This document shows, piece by piece, positions 54,580 through 63,779 of a stretch of 64,000 bases of DNA. Made by a program: the position numbers and the translations under genes. The stretch lies in the NCBI GenBank assembly GCA_900100835.1, contig FNCM01000003.1:223802-287801 (forward strand), read 5' to 3'. This DNA is from Selenomonas sp. WCT3 (GTDB lineage: Bacteria > Bacillota > Negativicutes > Selenomonadales > Selenomonadaceae). The notes below the pieces were generated by a model that saw only the letters and a program-made list of their open reading frames with translations, was not told the DNA's origin and ran no database searches. How positions within the stretch are numbered: the first letter of the stretch is position 1; each line of letters starts with the position of its first letter.

Positions 54580-55887
54580 ATGAAAAAGGCTTTTATTGGC
54601 GTCTATGGATGCCAGATGAATATCAGTGATGCCGAGCGCATGGAAGGCCAGCTGCGGACTATTGGCTATGAGCGGGTGGAAGAGATGGAGGGGGCAGACC
54701 TCATTCTCTTAAATACCTGCTGCGTGCGCGAGACGGCAGAAGACAAGGTCTATGGCAAGATTGGCGAAATCAAGCATTTAAAGCGAGCCAATCCGAACCT
54801 GATTTTTGGCATCACCGGCTGCATGGCCCAGAAGGAAAGCGACGGGCTTATTAAGCGAGCCCCCCATATCGATTTTGTGTTGGGCACCAATAAAGTCCAT
54901 GAGCTCACCCATGTGGTTCAGGAAATCGAACGGGAGCGCGGCCATATCGTCGACACGCAGCTTGGCGAGACCGAACTTCCCGACGATGTGCCGGTAGCGC
55001 GCGGTGGCAAGTTCTCGGCCTGGGTGCCCATCATGTACGGCTGCAACAATTTCTGCACCTACTGCATTGTTCCCTATGTGCGCGGCCGCGAGCGCAGCCG
55101 TCTGCCCGAGGATGTCGTAAACGAAGTCCGCGAGGCGGTGGCGCAGGGCTATACAGAAGTCACGCTTCTTGGACAGAATGTCAATTCGTACGGTAAAGAC
55201 CATAAGCTGGCGGATTTTGCGGATCTCTTGAAAATGGTCGACGAAGTGCCGGGTATCAAGCGCGTGCGCTTTATGACGTCGCATCCGAAGGATTTGAGCG
55301 ACAAGGTCATCGCCGTGATCCGCGATGGCAAGCATATTTGCGAGCACATCCATCTGCCGGTGCAGTATGGCAGCAATAAGATTTTGAAGGCGATGAACCG
55401 CGTCTATACGGTGGAAAGCTACAAGGATTTGGTGCGCCGCATCCGCCAGGAGATTCCGAATGCCTCGCTGACTACGGACCTTATCGTGGGCTTCCCTGGC
55501 GAGACTGAGGAGGACTTTGCTGAGATGCTGGCTTTCCTCAAGGAAATCCGCTACGATTCAGCCTATACCTTCCTTTATTCGAAGCGTTCGGGCACGCCGG
55601 CGGCCACCATGGAAAACCAGGTTGACGACAAAATCAAGCACCAGCGCCTCGAACAACTTATGGCCTTGCAGAACGAAATCAGCCTGGAAATCAATCAAGG
55701 CCTTAAGGATAAAGTGCTGGAAGTCATGGTGGAGGGCCCAAGCAAGAACGATGCAGCTATCTGGAATGGCCGCACCCGCACCAATAAGATTGTGCTGTTC
55801 GAGCATAAAGAGGAACAGGAAGGCGACTTCATCAATATCAAGATTACCCATCCGCAAACCTGGGTCTTGAAGGGCGAGCGGGTTTAA
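54580..55887 (+). CDS. miaB: tRNA-2-methylthio-N6-dimethylallyladenosine synthase
   Basis: 435 residues. The N-terminal MTTase domain has three cysteines (YGCQMN, NTCCVRE, GCMAQ), and the radical-SAM cluster is CNNFCTYC. A TRAM domain is at the end. It adds methylthio to i6A37 of tRNAs. It heads the miaB-mutS-mutL group. Confidence 0.96.
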   Translation: MKKAFIGVYGCQMNISDAERMEGQLRTIGYERVEEMEGADLILLNTCCVRETAEDKVYGKIGEIKHLKRANPNLIFGITGCMAQKESDGLIKRAPHIDFVLGTNKVHELTHVVQEIERERGHIVDTQLGETELPDDVPVARGGKFSAWVPIMYGCNNFCTYCIVPYVRGRERSRLPEDVVNEVREAVAQGYTEVTLLGQNVNSYGKDHKLADFADLLKMVDEVPGIKRVRFMTSHPKDLSDKVIAVIRDGKHICEHIHLPVQYGSNKILKAMNRVYTVESYKDLVRRIRQEIPNASLTTDLIVGFPGETEEDFAEMLAFLKEIRYDSAYTFLYSKRSGTPAATMENQVDDKIKHQRLEQLMALQNEISLEINQGLKDKVLEVMVEGPSKNDAAIWNGRTRTNKIVLFEHKEEQEGDFINIKITHPQTWVLKGERV

Positions 55888-55906
55888 CTAGACCGGAGGT
55901 ATTTAC

Positions 55907-58504
55907 ATGGAACTTACGCCGATGATGCAACAGTATCTGGCAACCAAGGAGCAGAATCCCGAGAGCATCTTGTTTTTCCGTTTAGGCGATTTTTACGAGA
56001 TGTTTTTTGACGATGCCCGGATTGTTTCCAAGGAGCTGGGCCTGACCCTTACGAGCCGCAGCGGCAACAAGGATAAAGCGCCGATGTGCGGAGTACCGTA
56101 TCATGCGGCGGAGACCTATATCAATAAACTCGTCGGCCGTGGCTACAAGGTGGCTATCGCTGAGCAAATTGGCGACCCCAAGGCCAAGGGCCTCACGAAG
56201 CGCGAAATCATCAAGATCATCACGCCGGGCACGGTGCTCTCCGAGTCGGCGCTCAAAGATGCGCAGAACAACTACATCGCGCTGGTCTACGAAAAAAATG
56301 AGGACATCGTGCTGGCCGGTGCTGACATCTCGACGGGTGAGTGTTTCTATGGCATCTACACGGGGGGCAACCGCTTGCAGATGCTTTTAGATGAGCTCTA
56401 CCGTCTGGCGATGCCAGAGCTGCTGGTGGTGGGGAAGCCATCCTTTATGGACGCTCTCAAGGAGTTTACCGACCTGCGGCTGCCCAACTGCTCCTATACC
56501 CTGCGGGAGGAAATCTCCCGGGCCGTCGACGACCGCATCATCCAGCATTTCGATGCGGCCACCCGGCCGGATAATCAGGAGGCACGCGAGGCTGTGGCAA
56601 CGCTCTTGGATTACCTCCATGAGACGGTTATGACTGACCTCACGCATCTGAACAAGCTCACGTATCTTGACGCGTCGGAAAATCTCGTCATCGATACCTA
56701 TACGCTGCGCAACCTCGAGATCACGCGCAACCTGCGGGATGGAGGCAAGAAGGATACGCTGCTCGACGTGCTGGACTTCACCGAGACGGCTATGGGCAGC
56801 CGCTTGCTCAAAAAATGGCTGGAGTATCCGCTGCTCAATGTACTGCCGATAAACCGCCGTCTTGATGCGGTGGAGGAACTTACCCAGGACTTTTCTCTGC
56901 GGGGAGGCCTGCGGGCGGACTGCAAGGAAATCCACGATTTTGAGCGCCTGCTCACTCGCATTGAGGTGGGTACGGCTAACGCCCGGGACCTTATCGCCCT
57001 GAAGATTTCCCTCATGTGCCTGCCGGGAATCCAGCAACATATGGCAGGTGTAAAATCTCAGGTGCTTACGGAGTGCAAGGCGGGCATCCAGTCCTTTGAT
57101 GCCCTGGTGGACCTTCTGCAGCGCTCCATTGTCGAGGAGCCGGGCATTTCCCTGCGGGAGGGCGGCATCATCAAATCCGGCTATAATGCCGAGCTTGACG
57201 AATACCGCCGCATTGCTCATGACAGCAAGGCCATGCTGCAGGAAATCGAGGAGCGGGAGAAGGAAACGACGGGCATCAAGTCGCTAAAGATTGGCTACAA
57301 CAAGGTCTTCGGCTACTATATCGAGGTGCGCCACAGCGGCACGGACCTGGTGCCGGACCGCTATATCCGCAAGCAGACCCTGGCCAATGCTGAGCGCTAT
57401 ATTACCGAGGAGCTCAAGGAGTTTGAGACAAAAATCCTCGGCGCCCAGGAAAAAATCGTGCAGATTGAGTACAATTTGTTCACCGAAGTCCGGGAGACCA
57501 TCAAGAGCCAGTTGACGGAAATCCAGGCCACGGCCCATGAGATTGCCATCGTCGATGTGCTCACGAGCCTGGCTGAGGCGGCCAGCACCTATAACTACGT
57601 GCGTCCCCGCATGACAAGTGACGGCGTCATCGACATCAAGGATGGCCGTCATCCACTGGTGGAGCGCATCTTGACGCGGGACCTCTTCGTGCCCAATGAC
57701 ACGCACCTTAGTCATAACGACTGCGAAATCATGCTGATTACGGGGCCGAACATGGCCGGTAAGTCTACTTACATGCGGCAGGTGGCGCTGCTGACATTGA
57801 TGGCACAGATCGGCAGCTTCATCCCGGCACGGGAAGCCGCTATTTCGCCCGTTGACCGCATCTTTACGCGCATCGGGGCCAGCGATGACCTGGTGAGCGG
57901 CCAGAGTACGTTCATGGTGGAGATGAATGAGGTGGCGCAAATCCTAAAATACGCCACCAAGGATAGTCTCGTGATTCTCGATGAGATCGGACGCGGCACC
58001 AGTACCTTTGACGGCATGAGCATTGCCCGGGCCGTCATCGAGCATATCGAAAGCAAGGTGCACGCTAAGACGTTGTTCGCCACCCATTACCACGAGCTCA
58101 CGGATCTCGAGGACGATAAGGTCAAGAATTTCTGCGTGGCCGTAAAAGAGCGCGGCACCCAGGTCGCGTTCCTGCGACGCATTGTGGCGGGCTCTGCCGA
58201 TAAGTCCTACGGCATCCATGTGGCGCGGCTGGCGGGACTTCCCAAGGCCGTGACAAAACGGGCGGAAGATATCCTGGCCGCCCTGGAGTCTGAGCAGGGG
58301 GCCGAGGTGGCAGCGGCTGCAGCGCAGGTGGCAAAACCTGGGCAGAAGGCGGCCGCAAAGGATGATATGATGGGCTCGCTGTTTGCGAGCAGCTTGAGCG
58401 ACACCTTGCTTTCGCTCGATGTTATGACGATGACGCCCTTAGAGGCGATGAATGAACTTTACAAACTGCAGGAGCAGGCAAAGAGGGAGGCTGGACAGGC
58501 ATGA
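55907..58504 (+). CDS. mutS: DNA mismatch repair protein MutS
   Basis: 865 residues. The mismatch-binding GDFYEMFFDDA with FYE, the connector, lever and clamp domains, then the ATPase with TGPNMAGKST, DEIGRGTSTFDG and the ATHYHEL helix are all present. It recognises mismatches and recruits MutL. Its last bases overlap the mutL ATG. Confidence 0.96.
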   Translation: MELTPMMQQYLATKEQNPESILFFRLGDFYEMFFDDARIVSKELGLTLTSRSGNKDKAPMCGVPYHAAETYINKLVGRGYKVAIAEQIGDPKAKGLTKREIIKIITPGTVLSESALKDAQNNYIALVYEKNEDIVLAGADISTGECFYGIYTGGNRLQMLLDELYRLAMPELLVVGKPSFMDALKEFTDLRLPNCSYTLREEISRAVDDRIIQHFDAATRPDNQEAREAVATLLDYLHETVMTDLTHLNKLTYLDASENLVIDTYTLRNLEITRNLRDGGKKDTLLDVLDFTETAMGSRLLKKWLEYPLLNVLPINRRLDAVEELTQDFSLRGGLRADCKEIHDFERLLTRIEVGTANARDLIALKISLMCLPGIQQHMAGVKSQVLTECKAGIQSFDALVDLLQRSIVEEPGISLREGGIIKSGYNAELDEYRRIAHDSKAMLQEIEEREKETTGIKSLKIGYNKVFGYYIEVRHSGTDLVPDRYIRKQTLANAERYITEELKEFETKILGAQEKIVQIEYNLFTEVRETIKSQLTEIQATAHEIAIVDVLTSLAEAASTYNYVRPRMTSDGVIDIKDGRHPLVERILTRDLFVPNDTHLSHNDCEIMLITGPNMAGKSTYMRQVALLTLMAQIGSFIPAREAAISPVDRIFTRIGASDDLVSGQSTFMVEMNEVAQILKYATKDSLVILDEIGRGTSTFDGMSIARAVIEHIESKVHAKTLFATHYHELTDLEDDKVKNFCVAVKERGTQVAFLRRIVAGSADKSYGIHVARLAGLPKAVTKRAEDILAALESEQGAEVAAAAAQVAKPGQKAAAKDDMMGSLFASSLSDTLLSLDVMTMTPLEAMNELYKLQEQAKREAGQA

Positions 58505-60492
58505 GTCTTATCCATGTTTTGGACGATAACACCATCAACAAGATTGCTGCCGGTGAGGTGGTAGAACGGCCGGCGTCGGTCATCAAAGAGCTGATAGAAA
58601 ATGCTATGGATGCTGGCGCCAATCGTATCGAAGTCGAGATCATGGCCGGCGGCACCAGCTTCATGCGCGTTACCGATAACGGCAAGGGCATGAGCATGGA
58701 GGATGCGAAACTTGCCATCCTGCGCCATGCCACCAGCAAGATCCGCGAGGTGGGGGACCTGAACACCATCGGGACCCTGGGCTTTCGCGGCGAGGCCCTG
58801 CCCACCATTGCCTCGGTCTCACGGTTTACGATGCTCACGCGCCAGCAGGGAGATGACCTGGGCACCCGCGTGGATATCAGCGGCGGCAAGACGCCCGATA
58901 TCCTTGAGACGGGCTGCGGTCTTGGCACCACCATCAAGGTGGAAGATTTGTTTTTCAACACGCCGGCCCGCAAGAAATTCCTCAAGACGAATCACACCGA
59001 GGGGTCGAAAATCAATGACTTTATCGTAAAGCTTGCCCTGTCGCGGCCCGATATCGAATTTCACTTTATCAACAACAACAAGGTGTCGGTGGTGACGCCT
59101 GGGAGCGACAATCTCTTTGATACGATACAGGCCATCTATGGCGCCAATGTGGCCGATTCGCTGCTGGCTTTGAGCCTCGAGAGCGAGGAAGTCAAAATCA
59201 GCGGCTATATCACCAAGCCTTCGATGCTAAAGAGCAGCCGCGGCTGGCAGACCTATATCGTCAATGGCCGCATTATCCAGAACCGTGCCATTGCCAAGGC
59301 CATCGATAACGCGTATAAGTCCTTGATTCCCAAAAGCGGTTTCCCGCTGGCGGTGTTAAAGATTGAAGTGCCTCAGCGCACCATTGACGTCAACGTCCAT
59401 CCCCAGAAGAGTGAGATGAAGTTTGAAGACGAGGGCCTTATCTTTAAAGCCGTCTACAAAGCGGTGCTTGACGCCATCCGTCCCGCATCGGATCGGGGGT
59501 TAGGCGAGGTGGCAGCAGTGGTGGAAAAGCCGCGGCCCAATTATACCATGGAGCCCATGCGCTTCGTGCCGGCAACGGAACCCGTACGGCCGGCTTCGGC
59601 GGAGGATCGCAGCCATGACAACGCTCCGCGCACGATTTATGAGGCCGTTCGCCGGCCGGCAAGCCAGCCCTCCATGAGCTTTGCCGCTGCCCAGGCCGAG
59701 CTCCAGCAGGAGCGGCAGACCCATTATCCAGCGGCTGAGTCCCATGAAACCATCGCCGAAGGCCCACGGGGCTTTGGCGGTGACCGGTCAAAGTTGACCA
59801 GTCAAGTTGACAAGTCAAATCTGACCGGTCAGGATGACTTGTCAGATTCCGGTCAGGCTGGGGAGATTTCGCCCCAGCCTGACTGCGAGGGACAGGCCCT
59901 CCTTGATGCCGATGGCACGATTATTCCCATTGGCCAGGTTGACCTTACCTATATCATCGCCCAGGATGCCAAGGGGCTCTATCTTATCGATCAGCATGCA
60001 GCCCATGAGCGCATCTTGTTTGACAAGTTGTCGGCGATGGCTGACGGCATTCCGTCTCAGCAGCTCTTGGTGCATCAGCTTTTGACCTTTGATCGCAAGG
60101 AAGCAGCGCTGGTGGAGGAGAATAAAGAACTCTTTGCAAGGCTAGGCTTTCATATGGAGTCGGCAGGGGATTTGGATTACCGGCTCATGGAAGTGCCGGC
60201 GGATGTGCCGATCAGTGAGGCCGAGGATATCATCCGGGAAATCCTCACGGGGCTTAACGAGATGCACGAGACGACGGCCAAGGAAATCCGCCAGCACTGT
60301 CTGGCGACCACGGCTTGCCGGGCGGCCATCAAGGCAGGGGAGGAACTAAACCTGCGGCAGATGCAGATCCTCTTGGAGGAGCTTTCCCATACGCCGTTTC
60401 CTTATACCTGTCCCCATGGCCGGCCAACAATCTTGAAATTTTCCAGTGAGGATTTAGCCAAGATGTTCAAGCGGACAGGCTTTGGCTTTTGA
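58501..60492 (+). CDS. mutL: DNA mismatch repair protein MutL
   Basis: 663 residues. The GHKL ATPase has ENAMDAGA, DNGKGM and GFRGEAL. The linker (about 330-470) is unconserved. The C-terminal dimer domain begins near DLTYIIAQDAKG and carries the DQHAAHERI motif. ATG overlaps the mutS stop by 4 bases. The linker contains five TGACNNGTCA words in frame (59781-59844), encoding a DRSKLTSQVDKSN-like stretch, and the frame stays open. The repeat probably lies where extra sequence is tolerated. Confidence 0.95.
   Translation: MSLIHVLDDNTINKIAAGEVVERPASVIKELIENAMDAGANRIEVEIMAGGTSFMRVTDNGKGMSMEDAKLAILRHATSKIREVGDLNTIGTLGFRGEALPTIASVSRFTMLTRQQGDDLGTRVDISGGKTPDILETGCGLGTTIKVEDLFFNTPARKKFLKTNHTEGSKINDFIVKLALSRPDIEFHFINNNKVSVVTPGSDNLFDTIQAIYGANVADSLLALSLESEEVKISGYITKPSMLKSSRGWQTYIVNGRIIQNRAIAKAIDNAYKSLIPKSGFPLAVLKIEVPQRTIDVNVHPQKSEMKFEDEGLIFKAVYKAVLDAIRPASDRGLGEVAAVVEKPRPNYTMEPMRFVPATEPVRPASAEDRSHDNAPRTIYEAVRRPASQPSMSFAAAQAELQQERQTHYPAAESHETIAEGPRGFGGDRSKLTSQVDKSNLTGQDDLSDSGQAGEISPQPDCEGQALLDADGTIIPIGQVDLTYIIAQDAKGLYLIDQHAAHERILFDKLSAMADGIPSQQLLVHQLLTFDRKEAALVEENKELFARLGFHMESAGDLDYRLMEVPADVPISEAEDIIREILTGLNEMHETTAKEIRQHCLATTACRAAIKAGEELNLRQMQILLEELSHTPFPYTCPHGRPTILKFSSEDLAKMFKRTGFGF
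59781..59844. repeat. TGACNNGTCA repeat cluster C inside mutL
   Basis: Five words: TGACCGGTCA (59781), TGACCAGTCA (59795), TGACAAGTCA (59808), TGACCGGTCA (59823) and TGACTTGTCA (59835). They sit in the disordered linker and keep the frame. Same family as clusters at 9316 and 17001. Confidence 0.8.
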
Positions 60493-60504
60493 TAGGGAGG
60501 TACT

Positions 60505-61308
60505 ATGACAGATACCCAACTTTCGGCGGCGGTTACGACGGCGCGGAAATGGAACGACGAGTCCATTGCCCTGGCGAAGGCCACGGCGGAAAAACTCGGC
60601 ATCGTCTATGCGCCGCGGCTGCGGCTTTCGGTGGATGAAGTGCGGGAGCGCTATGACGTGGACTTTGTTCTCGTGGCCAAGCAGGATTTGCTGGTGCTCG
60701 ACACACCGCAGGGCGAGCTCTTCTTCCATCCCAATATGGCTCATCTTCGCCTCAAGAATATCCGCAAGGGGGACGGCGACCGCATGGCAGAGGCCATGGA
60801 CTTAAAGCCCGGCATGTCGGTGCTGGATGGCACCTTGGGCTTTGGCGCTGACTCCATTGTCGCAAGCTTTGTGGTGGGGCCCGAGGGAAGTGTTACGGGC
60901 TTGGAGTCAGAGCCTCTTATCGAGGCTGTCGTGAGCCGGGGCCTTTCGCATTTTGAAGGCGATACCTGGCGCATCATCGAGGCCATGCGCCGGGTCAAGA
61001 CGGTCTGTGCAGATTCACTGGATTATCTGAAGCGTCAGCCCGATAATTCCGTGGATGTGGTCTACTTTGACCCCATGTTCCGCCATCCGCTGATGGATAG
61101 CGCCAGCCTCACGCCTCTGCGTACCGTGGCCAATCATGCGGCCCTTACGCCAGAGCATATCGAAGAGGCGCGCCGCGTGGCCCGCCATCGCGTCGTGTTC
61201 AAGGAAAACGCCCGCAGCGGTGAATTTGCGCGCCTTGGCTTCACGCGCATCGAAGGTGGCAAATACAGCAAAGTGCATTACGGCGTTATGGTGCTGGATG
61301 AAGAATAA
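60505..61308 (+). CDS. Class I SAM-dependent methyltransferase, RsmJ-like
   Basis: 267 residues. A Rossmann methyltransferase with LDGTLGFGADSIVAS (SAM site) and YFDPMFRHP, the catalytic motif seen in RsmJ, which methylates 16S rRNA G1516. The N-terminal part (about 1-75) binds RNA-like substrate in that family. It follows mutL by 12 bases, so the miaB-mutS-mutL run goes on into it. Confidence 0.82.
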   Translation: MTDTQLSAAVTTARKWNDESIALAKATAEKLGIVYAPRLRLSVDEVRERYDVDFVLVAKQDLLVLDTPQGELFFHPNMAHLRLKNIRKGDGDRMAEAMDLKPGMSVLDGTLGFGADSIVASFVVGPEGSVTGLESEPLIEAVVSRGLSHFEGDTWRIIEAMRRVKTVCADSLDYLKRQPDNSVDVVYFDPMFRHPLMDSASLTPLRTVANHAALTPEHIEEARRVARHRVVFKENARSGEFARLGFTRIEGGKYSKVHYGVMVLDEE

Positions 61309-61321
61309 AATCGCATAGCAT

Positions 61322-61365
61322 AAAACGGCTGCCCACAGGACTTACTGGTGGGCAGCCGTTTTTAC
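61322..61365. terminator. Bidirectional terminator between the methyltransferase and permease genes
   Basis: A perfect 15-bp stem (61322-61336 with 61348-61362) with A4 on the left and T5 on the right. Confidence 0.9.
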
Positions 61366-62111
61366 ATGGTGATGATAACGCGGTATATGGTATAGAAACA
61401 AGTGAAGTATAATAGCGTGAAGATGATGCGCTTGATGATGGGGACAGGAAAGAAGCGGAAGGTCAGCTGCCCTAGCAGGATGCCGCCGGCTAAGCCAGGC
61501 AATAGGTAGGTGAATTCGTTTAATGCTGGCAAAAGGTCTACACCGCCAAGGGTAAAGGTCGTTAGCGATATCAGGTTGGAGAAGAAAAAGAAACCGATGG
61601 AGGTGGCTCGCAGTTCCCGAGCGGTTATGGCGGTGCTGGTAAGGTACATGATGATGGGCGGCCCCGCCATGCCCGTGGTCATGGCCATGGTGCCAGCGGC
61701 AATGCCGGTGAACAGTGTATTGCGGGGGCTGATGGCAATCTGCTGCTTGCGCAGCTGCATGATGGTCAGCGAGAAGAGTATCACGACGCTGATGAGGATT
61801 TTTAGATAGTGGGCGGGAATGATGGCATAAATCTGATAGCCAAGGGGCTGCCCGATAATGGCGCCTAGCAGCAGATAGCCGATAAGCTTCCATTTGGCTT
61901 CGCGATGCAGCAGGATGGTCTGGGCGATGTTGCCGCAGGTAGCCAATAGAATCATGATGGGGATGACGAGCTTGGGATCGTAGAAGAACATTAAAAGCGG
62001 CGCTGCGACGATGACGAGACCGAAGCCTGTGATGGACTGCAGGAAGGCTGCGAGAAAAACGCAGAAGAGCGGCGCGGTATGAAGCGAAAGATTTATAAGA
62101 TATGTGTCCAT
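61362..62111 (-). CDS. TauE/SafE family membrane permease
   Basis: 249 residues from ATG 62111 (the frame reaches 62327, but those codons lack a ribosome site and resemble non-coding sequence). Eight or so membrane segments, with the family pattern QSITGFGLVIVAAP and the repeat GIAAGTMAMTTGMAGPP. Members export sulfite, sulfoacetate or similar anions; the substrate is unknown. It is a single gene facing left. Confidence 0.9.
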   Translation of the reverse strand: MDTYLINLSLHTAPLFCVFLAAFLQSITGFGLVIVAAPLLMFFYDPKLVIPIMILLATCGNIAQTILLHREAKWKLIGYLLLGAIIGQPLGYQIYAIIPAHYLKILISVVILFSLTIMQLRKQQIAISPRNTLFTGIAAGTMAMTTGMAGPPIIMYLTSTAITARELRATSIGFFFFSNLISLTTFTLGGVDLLPALNEFTYLLPGLAGGILLGQLTFRFFPVPIIKRIIFTLLYFTCFYTIYRVIITM

Positions 62112-62171
62112 AAAAGTACACCTGCCTTTCGGTGAGGATATCTTTATTATACTACAGCACACGGAACCATT

Positions 62172-62201
62172 TTGACTTCTCGGAAACAATAAGGGTATAA
62201 T
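62172..62201 (+). promoter_or_regulatory. Promoter of the Cache-HAMP-GGDEF gene
   Basis: TTGACT at 62172-62177, 18 bases, TATAAT at 62196-62201. Confidence 0.65.
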
Positions 62202-62274
62202 AAATTTAGTATTACCGTAATTTTTTCGTTTGTTTCGTGTCTTTCTGTGTAATTTGGAAGCCAGGAGGATTTCG

Positions 62275-63672
62275 ATGATGCAGTTCAAATCCATACAAGC
62301 TCGTTTAACAACAATTTTTATCGGCATATCGTTTTTGACGATGCTGTTTTTAGGCAGCTGCGGTATTTATGGTGCAATGCAGGAGAATAATCGCCTGATT
62401 CGGGAATATCGCCGGGATATGGAAGACAGTGCCAAGCTTCAGCTGGAGTGGCAGACCCACTCGGCGTTAAGTGTAGTGGAAAACTGTTACCAGGCACAGT
62501 TGCGCGGTGAGCTCACCCAAGAAGAGGCTATGCAGCGTGCCGCTGACCTCATTCGCAATATGCGCTATGATAACGGGCAGGGATATTTTACCATTGATAC
62601 CGACCAAGGCGTCAATGTGGTTTTGCTGGGAAGTGCCGCTGAGGGCAAGCTGCGGATTGATGCCAAAGATCCGAAGGGGCGTTATTATATCCGTGAGATG
62701 ATCGAGCAGGCCAAACAGGGCGGCGGTTTTTCTGATTTTATGTTCCCAAAGCCAGGCCTTACTGAGCCGCTGCCCAAGCGCTATTATACGATGGAATTTG
62801 CGCCCTATCATTGGGTGATTGGCACGGGAATTTGGCTCGACCAGATTGACCGCCGGGTGGCCATGCGGGAAAAGGCCTTTGTACAGAACATGAAGGAACA
62901 GGTCATCCGCACCCTTACGGGACTGGTTTTGCTGGAAATCTTATTTGTTCTGCTGGCTATCTTTGTGGGGCGGCGGCTGGCCTATCCCATTCAAGTGGCC
63001 ACCAAGCGAATGCGGGAACTGGGTAATGGTAAACTTAAGATGGATGCTCAAACGAAAGCGGAGATGCGGGAGCTTTCAAAGCGCAATGATGAATTTGGAG
63101 CCATGAGCCGGGCCATGAATGAGATGAATCAGAAGCTGTACGACAATCAGCGCGTCATCCTGCGCATGGCTCAAAAGGATGCCCTTACAGGCCTTGCCAA
63201 TCGGCGTCATTTTACGGAGTTTATCCAAAAATGTTCCGACGATACCATGTTTACGCTGATTTCCCTTGACTTAGACCATTTTAAGGCAGTCAATGACAAC
63301 TTTGGACATCAAACCGGTGATGCGGCCCTTTTGATTTTTGCCGAGGTCCTAAAGAGTCAGTTCACCGATGCCCTCAACGTTCGCATGGGCGGCGATGAAT
63401 TCCTTGTGGTACTTACAGGCAAAGTTGACCCAGAGAAGACGGAAGCACGCTTGCAAGCCTTTATGCGGCAGCTGGTGGCTGTATACCGGCAGGATGAGGG
63501 CCTGAAATGCCTGACGGTCAGTGCTGGTATTGCCTATGCCAAGGAAAAGCCGGTCCCCATTGAGGTGCTCATGAATCACAGTGATGAGGCCCTCTATGAG
63601 GCAAAGGCCTGCGGCCGTTCCTGCTATCGTGTCTATCAGGAGGAAAAGAGTCAAGAGGACACTGTTGGCTAA
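62275..63672 (+). CDS. Diguanylate cyclase with sCache sensor and HAMP
   Basis: 465 residues. A membrane segment (about 12-32), then a periplasmic sCache_2 domain (about 35-200, with GYFTIDTDQ and VIGTGIWLDQ). A second membrane segment (about 218-238) and HAMP precede a GGDEF domain with MGGDEF. The residues five before GGDEF lack the RxxD I-site, so product inhibition is not expected. AGGAGG lies 6 bases before ATG 62275; ATG 62278 is also possible. Confidence 0.93.
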   Translation: MMQFKSIQARLTTIFIGISFLTMLFLGSCGIYGAMQENNRLIREYRRDMEDSAKLQLEWQTHSALSVVENCYQAQLRGELTQEEAMQRAADLIRNMRYDNGQGYFTIDTDQGVNVVLLGSAAEGKLRIDAKDPKGRYYIREMIEQAKQGGGFSDFMFPKPGLTEPLPKRYYTMEFAPYHWVIGTGIWLDQIDRRVAMREKAFVQNMKEQVIRTLTGLVLLEILFVLLAIFVGRRLAYPIQVATKRMRELGNGKLKMDAQTKAEMRELSKRNDEFGAMSRAMNEMNQKLYDNQRVILRMAQKDALTGLANRRHFTEFIQKCSDDTMFTLISLDLDHFKAVNDNFGHQTGDAALLIFAEVLKSQFTDALNVRMGGDEFLVVLTGKVDPEKTEARLQAFMRQLVAVYRQDEGLKCLTVSAGIAYAKEKPVPIEVLMNHSDEALYEAKACGRSCYRVYQEEKSQEDTVG

Positions 63673-63750
63673 TGATTGATAAAACGAATCCCCGTTGACA
63701 AGTGAACTGCTCCCCGTCAAGAGGACAATAAAAAAATATAAGATTTCTTT

Positions 63751-63779
63751 GGTCGGCAGATTCGTCTGCCGGCCTTTTT
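63751..63779. terminator. Terminator-like hairpin inside the IS end
   Basis: A perfect 10-bp stem (63751-63760 with 63765-63774) with TTCG loop and T5 after it. Read rightward, it would end the cyclase transcript or block outside transcription into the IS. Confidence 0.7.

Noticed and set aside
61362-62327. A longer start for the TauE/SafE permease
   Set aside because: The first 72 codons have no ribosome site, would cover the promoter of the divergent gene, and do not resemble the family.
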